Part shown: one piece after another, positions 60,311 to 64,000 of the stretch
Layout: each line of letters opens with the position of its first letter
How positions within the stretch are numbered: the first letter of the stretch is position 1
From: CAYFZR01 sp964347835 [NCBI: uncultured archaeon]
GTDB lineage: Archaea > CAYFZR01
Direction: 5' to 3'
Length of the DNA stretch: 64,000 bases
Assembly (NCBI GenBank): GCA_964347835.1
Contig: CAYFZR010000065.1
Span: 27,464 to 91,463, forward strand
Position numbers and translations under genes: made by a program
Notes under the pieces: generated by a model
Database searches by the model: none
What the model was told of the DNA's origin: nothing
The model's input: only the letters and a program-made list of their open reading frames with translations

Positions 60311-61443
60311 TATCTCACCATATCGAGTTTACTGTACGGTCCGACTACATTTCCTGGTCTGAAGTGGAACATCGGGCCTATCACGCAGAAATCACCAATT
60401 ACAACGCCAAAATCTTTGATAGATCCTTTTGCAATGACCTTGGATGCTAACTCAGAACCCTCTCCAACTATGCTTCTCTCTAAACAGACATCATCTGAAA
60501 TTATCGCGTTATCCAAAACGATGGAATTAACGATAATAGAGGAACTTGATATCTTCGTACCTGGGCAGATGTAAGTATATGGACCTATCGTGCAGTTAGG
60601 ACCTATGTCTGTGTCTCTTGATATATAAGAAGGGCCCACGATACGAGTTCCAGATCTTACTATTGCTTTTTCTTCTATGACTACGTTTCCTTCTATACTT
60701 ACGTCTCTATCTAGGTCTCCTTTGTTATCAGGAGATATGTTGCTCAAGAACTTAATATTCGCGTCCAGAAGATCGAAGGGATGACCCGTATCTTTCCACC
60801 ACCTTTCAATAGTGTATCCGAGCACTAATTTTCCTCTGTTGACAAGTACTTGAATTGCGTCTGTAATCTCGTACTCACCACGCCATGAAGGCTCTAAGGT
60901 ATCTATAACGTCAAATATCATTGGATCAAAGACGTAGATTCCAGCTATCGCAAGATTGCTTGGAGGAATTCTCGGTTTCTCGACTAAGTGAGTTATACGA
61001 TTTCCTGAGATCTTTGCAACTCCAAATTTACCCGGATCATCTACTTTGGCCAGACCTAAGGTGGCTTCGGCTTCATTTTCCTTATGGAATTTCAATAAAG
61101 CGTTTAAGCCAATATCGCTTAGTACATCACCTAGATAAACCAAAAAATCATCGTCAAGATAATGTTTAGCGCACGTTAAGGCGTTAGCCAAACCCATACG
61201 CCTTTCTTGCGTAACATACTTTATATTGAGGTCAAATCGTGTTCCATCTCCAAAATAATCCTTAATATACTCGCCCTGATGTCCTACTACTATGATTATA
61301 TCCCTGAAGCCTGAATTATGCAACTTTACGATAACATGCTCGAGTATCGGTTTACCTGCTACCGGAAGCATGTGCTTAGGTCTTGTGAATGTGAAAGGTC
61401 TCATCCTAGTCCCTAGACCCGCTGCCAAGATAACTGCCTTCAT
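60310..61443 (-). CDS. Sugar-1-phosphate nucleotidylyltransferase, bifunctional-type
   Basis: 377 residues from ATG 61443 (GAGTGG upstream), which avoids a five-codon longer frame inside the upstream gene. AVILAAGLGTRMRPFTFTRPKHMLPVAGKPI, YLGDVLSDIG and EKPRIPPSNLAIAGIYVFD are glucose-1-phosphate uridylyl/thymidylyl blocks; the C-terminal 130 residues are a left-handed beta-helix (IVGPSYISRDTDIGPNCTIGPYTYI), as in archaeal bifunctional ST0452-like enzymes. No C-terminal acetyltransferase activity can be proven. Overlaps the UXS-like gene by 38 nt. Confidence 0.9.
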   Translation of the reverse strand: MKAVILAAGLGTRMRPFTFTRPKHMLPVAGKPILEHVIVKLHNSGFRDIIIVVGHQGEYIKDYFGDGTRFDLNIKYVTQERRMGLANALTCAKHYLDDDFLVYLGDVLSDIGLNALLKFHKENEAEATLGLAKVDDPGKFGVAKISGNRITHLVEKPRIPPSNLAIAGIYVFDPMIFDVIDTLEPSWRGEYEITDAIQVLVNRGKLVLGYTIERWWKDTGHPFDLLDANIKFLSNISPDNKGDLDRDVSIEGNVVIEEKAIVRSGTRIVGPSYISRDTDIGPNCTIGPYTYICPGTKISSSSIIVNSIVLDNAIISDDVCLERSIVGEGSELASKVIAKGSIKDFGVVIGDFCVIGPMFHFRPGNVVGPYSKLDMVR

Positions 61444-62449
61444 GCTTAAACCACTCAATGGTTTTTTTCAGCCCCTCTTCTAAAGAAATCTGGGGTTTCC
61501 AATTCAATAATTTTATTGCTTTCGATATATCTGGACATCTCCTCTTAGGATCATCTTCCAGTATTGGATGGAATGTTATCGCTGACTTAGATCCTGTTAA
61601 TATTTTTGTTATTTCTGCTAATTCTATTATCCTTGTTTCTTTGTTGTTTCCAATATTTATTACCTCTCCATCTAATCCTTCCAGCAAAGAAAGATATAAA
61701 ATACCGAGTATTTGATCTGTGACATAGACAAAGGATCTAGTTTGATTGCCGTCTCCAAATACAGTAATGGGTTTATTGTGGAGTGCTTGTTCTATAAACC
61801 TCGGAACAACCCTACCATAAACATCGCCGGCGCGCATCCTTGGTCCATAGGTATTGAATATTCTAGCAATCCTGACATCTAATCCATGTTCTTTATTATA
61901 CGCCATCACAAATGATTCTCCACATCTCTTTGCTTCATCATAACATCCTCGATGGCCTACTGGATTCACGTTTCCATAATAGGACTCCGGGGTAGGAACA
62001 AATTTAGTATCTGGATCTCCATAGATCTCACTTGTACTTGTATAAAGGAATCTAGAATTGTATTTTTTTGCTATTCCTAAGGCAATCCAGGTGCCTAAAG
62101 TATTTGCCTTGAGAATTTGGATCGGATATCTTGAAAACTCTAATGGAGAAGCACGACTAGCAAGATGCATTACCAAATCGAATTTCTCATCAAAAAATAT
62201 AGGCTGGGAGATATCATGTTTTATTAATTTTAATTTGTCTTCTAAGTGCTTAACGTTGTCTAAACTTCCACTTGAAAAATTATCTATGCATGTAACGTTA
62301 GCGTTTTGCGAAACCAGGACGTCGCAAATCCAAGATCCTAAAAAACCTGCTCCGCCCGTTACCAGTACATTTTTATCTTCAAATGATAAATTTCTATCTC
62401 TCAATTTTTCCAATATGGTATTTACTCCCTCTCTGCAGATGTCCATCAT
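61406..62449 (-). CDS. UDP-glucuronate decarboxylase-like (UXS) protein
   Basis: 347 residues. An N-terminal extension of about 25 residues, then GGAGFLGSWICDVL, HLASRASPLEF, TSTSEIYGDP and the UXS-specific YYGNVNPVGHRGCYDEAKRCGE (YDExKR catalytic), RIFNTYGPRMRAGDVYGRVVPRF and FGDGNQTRSFVYV. This matches UDP-xylose synthase, which decarboxylates UDP-glucuronate to UDP-xylose. Directly downstream are the uridylyltransferase and the dehydrogenase, giving a route from glucose-1-phosphate to UDP-xylose. ATG start, AGGA 9 nt upstream. Confidence 0.88.
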   Translation of the reverse strand: MMDICREGVNTILEKLRDRNLSFEDKNVLVTGGAGFLGSWICDVLVSQNANVTCIDNFSSGSLDNVKHLEDKLKLIKHDISQPIFFDEKFDLVMHLASRASPLEFSRYPIQILKANTLGTWIALGIAKKYNSRFLYTSTSEIYGDPDTKFVPTPESYYGNVNPVGHRGCYDEAKRCGESFVMAYNKEHGLDVRIARIFNTYGPRMRAGDVYGRVVPRFIEQALHNKPITVFGDGNQTRSFVYVTDQILGILYLSLLEGLDGEVINIGNNKETRIIELAEITKILTGSKSAITFHPILEDDPKRRCPDISKAIKLLNWKPQISLEEGLKKTIEWFKHEGSYLGSGSRD

Positions 62450-62545
62450 GAAGCTTTTCCTGCCCTAACGCATTATTTAACAACTTATTTTTTTAAGTTG
62501 ATCTTTTTGGACCTCAACATAACTTTTTAACGAGGTAAGATTTAA

Positions 62546-63211
62546 TTATTTTGCTCTTCTTTTTAACTCCTTGATTTTATGGGGTAAATGGATGAAATCT
62601 GTGAAGTCGATCCCATAACATAGTACACTAAGACCTGCCTCTCCAGCGCCTTTGCAATCTCTTTTACGATCGTCTCCAACGAATATGCATTCTTTTGGAG
62701 TAATTCCAAGTGAATAGACCGCTTTTTCAAATATCTGTCTATGTGGTTTGCGAACTTTTACCATGTCTGAGGTTAAAATTAATTCAAAATAATCCGACAA
62801 TCCAGTATGATTCAGATCAGATAAGACCCATTTTAAAGGAGCATTGGTTACTATGCCCAGTCTATATTTTTGTTGAAGATCTTTAAGCATATTTTCAACG
62901 TTGATCGCTGGAAAAACAAGTTCATAATACCTTTTATAAATTTTCAGCAAGAGTTCAAGATGGGGCTCAGATAACTCATGTCCTAAAAAAGAGAAAATTT
63001 TTTTAACGGCGCTCCTATCGTCATCGAGTTTGCCGAGACTATAATCAAAATAAACTTTGTTGCGTGCTTTTTCGTATTCGGGGTATCTCACATCGTATCC
63101 AAGTTCTTCGGCTAATTTGCATATAGAAATGCCAATTTCTTGTGAATCTTCCTTATTCCAAGTTAAAAGCGTACCGTAAAGATCGAAGAGAATTGCTTTT
63201 ATTTCAGCCAT
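62546..63211 (-). CDS. HAD-superfamily hydrolase
   Basis: 221 residues. Motif I FDLYGTLLTW, motif II IVTNAP (Thr), conserved Lys in VRKPHRQIFEKA and motif III FVGDDRKRDCKGAGEAG. Phosphoglycolate phosphatase-like; substrate unknown. ATG 63211 follows AGGGATGG; an upstream TTG at 63235 is in frame but less supported. Near the sugar genes, so a sugar phosphatase is possible. Confidence 0.9.
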   Translation of the reverse strand: MAEIKAILFDLYGTLLTWNKEDSQEIGISICKLAEELGYDVRYPEYEKARNKVYFDYSLGKLDDDRSAVKKIFSFLGHELSEPHLELLLKIYKRYYELVFPAINVENMLKDLQQKYRLGIVTNAPLKWVLSDLNHTGLSDYFELILTSDMVKVRKPHRQIFEKAVYSLGITPKECIFVGDDRKRDCKGAGEAGLSVLCYGIDFTDFIHLPHKIKELKRRAK

Positions 63212-63339
63212 TCCATCCCTGATATTTATCTTCAAGACAATAGTATTAAATTTATTTCTTTACTGAAGATATTTCCAGAGTGAGAAAACATAAGTATAAC
63301 TTAGTTTAAATAAAAAAGTAGGTCTGGGAGGGGCTAATT

Positions 63340-63729
63340 TTGTCTGAGAAAAAATCTGACGTCTTCCTATTTAGGAAAGGAGAATATAGAAAATATGGCG
63401 AGTTTCCAGGGATTGTGGTAGATTTGTTAAAACCCGAGGGAGATAGTGCTATGGAACCTGCTATCGCTACATTTGAGCCCGGAGCCTCTACTGGAAAAGA
63501 TCCATATGTCCATCGCGGCGATGAGTTTATACTGGTTTTAGATGGTGAAATCGAAGTAAAAATAGATGATGAAATATTTACGTTGAAAGAAAGAGATGGA
63601 ATCTACTTTCCTTCAACAAAACCGCACACAGTTTATAATAAAGGTGACAGAACAGCAAGATATTTAGCGGTAAACTGTCCACCTTCCCTCGTAGTAATGC
63701 CGAGAAAATACGGGGAGAGCGAAGACTAA
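63340..63729 (+). CDS. Cupin-domain protein
   Basis: 129 residues from TTG, with GGGAGGGG 6 nt upstream. A single cupin: YVHRGDEFILVLDGEIEVKIDDEIFTLKERDGIYFPSTKPHTVYN contains the HxH-type metal site (H, E, then H). Small cupins bind sugars, polyols or regulators. Followed 131 bp later by the FAD-linked oxidase. Confidence 0.88.
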   Translation: MSEKKSDVFLFRKGEYRKYGEFPGIVVDLLKPEGDSAMEPAIATFEPGASTGKDPYVHRGDEFILVLDGEIEVKIDDEIFTLKERDGIYFPSTKPHTVYNKGDRTARYLAVNCPPSLVVMPRKYGESED

Positions 63730-63860
63730 TCTCGATTGCGAAGCCATGGTAAAAACTCAAAAGTGTTGTATTTTAATTTACGATAATATTTACTATCTGC
63801 GAAAAATATTTTAATAAAGGCAGTTTTACAATGATCTGAGTCCTTTTGGAGGTATGATTT

Positions 63861-64000
63861 GTGGAAAAAGAACTACAAGAAAGGCTTTATGAGAAAATAA
63901 AAAACTCCATAGGTGAGAATAAAGTAAGGAAGGATCCAGTTGAGTTATATTGTTATTCATTCGATGCTTCAATTTATAGGGGCAATCCTGATATCGTCGT
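63861..64000 (+). CDS. FAD-linked oxidase (GlcD-like), N-terminal fragment
   Basis: 46 residues from GTG 63861 (GGAGGT 9 nt upstream), running off the window. ERLYEKIKNSIGENKVRKDPVELYCYSFDASIYRGNPDIVV matches the N-terminus of glycolate/D-lactate oxidase-type flavoproteins. The remainder is outside the window. Confidence 0.72.
   Translation, partial: MEKELQERLYEKIKNSIGENKVRKDPVELYCYSFDASIYRGNPDIV

Overview
The window is a 64 kb, AT-rich, gene-dense stretch of an archaeal chromosome. Signs of an archaeon: two enzymes of tetrahydromethanopterin-linked C1 metabolism (Ftr at 24536-25426 and F420-dependent Mer at 51400-52398), an archaeal termination factor/CPSF nuclease (42076-43842), TtuA with a SAMP-type sulfur carrier (47072-48197), a RuvC-like DUF460 protein, a class III signal-peptide protein, archaeal CobT, a ThiR-type thiamine regulator, TATA boxes about 25 nt before inferred transcription starts, and frequent TTG/GTG starts behind GGAGG or GGTGA motifs. 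It looks euryarchaeal-like, but the exact lineage cannot be fixed from the sequence alone. No rRNA, CRISPR array, transposase or complete prophage is visible.

Layout. 1-6.9 kb: the 3' end of a probable A/V-type ATPase subunit C gene, a sugar epimerase, a secreted beta-propeller gene with a very recent internal duplication, a winged-helix regulator with two inverted repeats in its promoter, small membrane proteins, a PfpI-like protein, and a bactofilin-like membrane protein followed by a small zinc-ribbon gene. 6.9-11.1 kb: zinc-finger protein, Pcm, CBS protein, a hairpin-dense block in front of tRNA-Ile, and conserved unknowns. 11.5-15.3 kb: a four-gene operon (lysine 2,3-aminomutase, two ATP-grasp ligases, GNAT acetyltransferase) that looks like an undescribed beta-lysine peptide pathway; this is the most interesting part of the window. 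15.4-22.5 kb: a five-gene MoxR/DUF58/VWA operon.

22.6-27.4 kb: a coiled-coil membrane protein, a complex intergenic repeat, a pilin-like protein, the ftr operon, unknowns and tRNA-Glu. 27.4-32.5 kb: a thiamine locus (ThiN, a P-loop NTPase and ThiW on the minus strand; ThiR and ECF transporter subunits A, A, T on the plus strand). 32.5-40.1 kb: TPR, PH-like and zinc-ribbon membrane proteins, an OFA-family MFS transporter, a nucleotidyltransferase/CDP-alcohol phosphotransferase/TIM-barrel group that may make an inositol-type phosphodiester, and a frameshifted cyclophilin-like gene.

40.2-53.3 kb: cobalamin-dependent ribonucleotide reductase, termination nuclease, methyltransferase, a CBS protein next to a CPA2 antiporter, iron-sulfur flavoprotein, TtuA and its sulfur carrier, the second copy of the intergenic repeat, DUF460 and mer. 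53.3-64 kb: a surface-polysaccharide region with glycosyltransferase, sugar nucleotidyltransferases, UDP-glucose dehydrogenase and UDP-glucuronate decarboxylase (an apparent UDP-xylose route), plus CobT, a HAD phosphatase, a cupin and the start of a FAD-linked oxidase.

A family of short hairpins with the constant loop AGCCA and co-varying stems recurs at about 23.4, 49.05 and 53.3 kb, twice with a larger GGGGG/CCCCC-rich repeat. It is the clearest non-coding structure that ordinary gene annotation does not explain.
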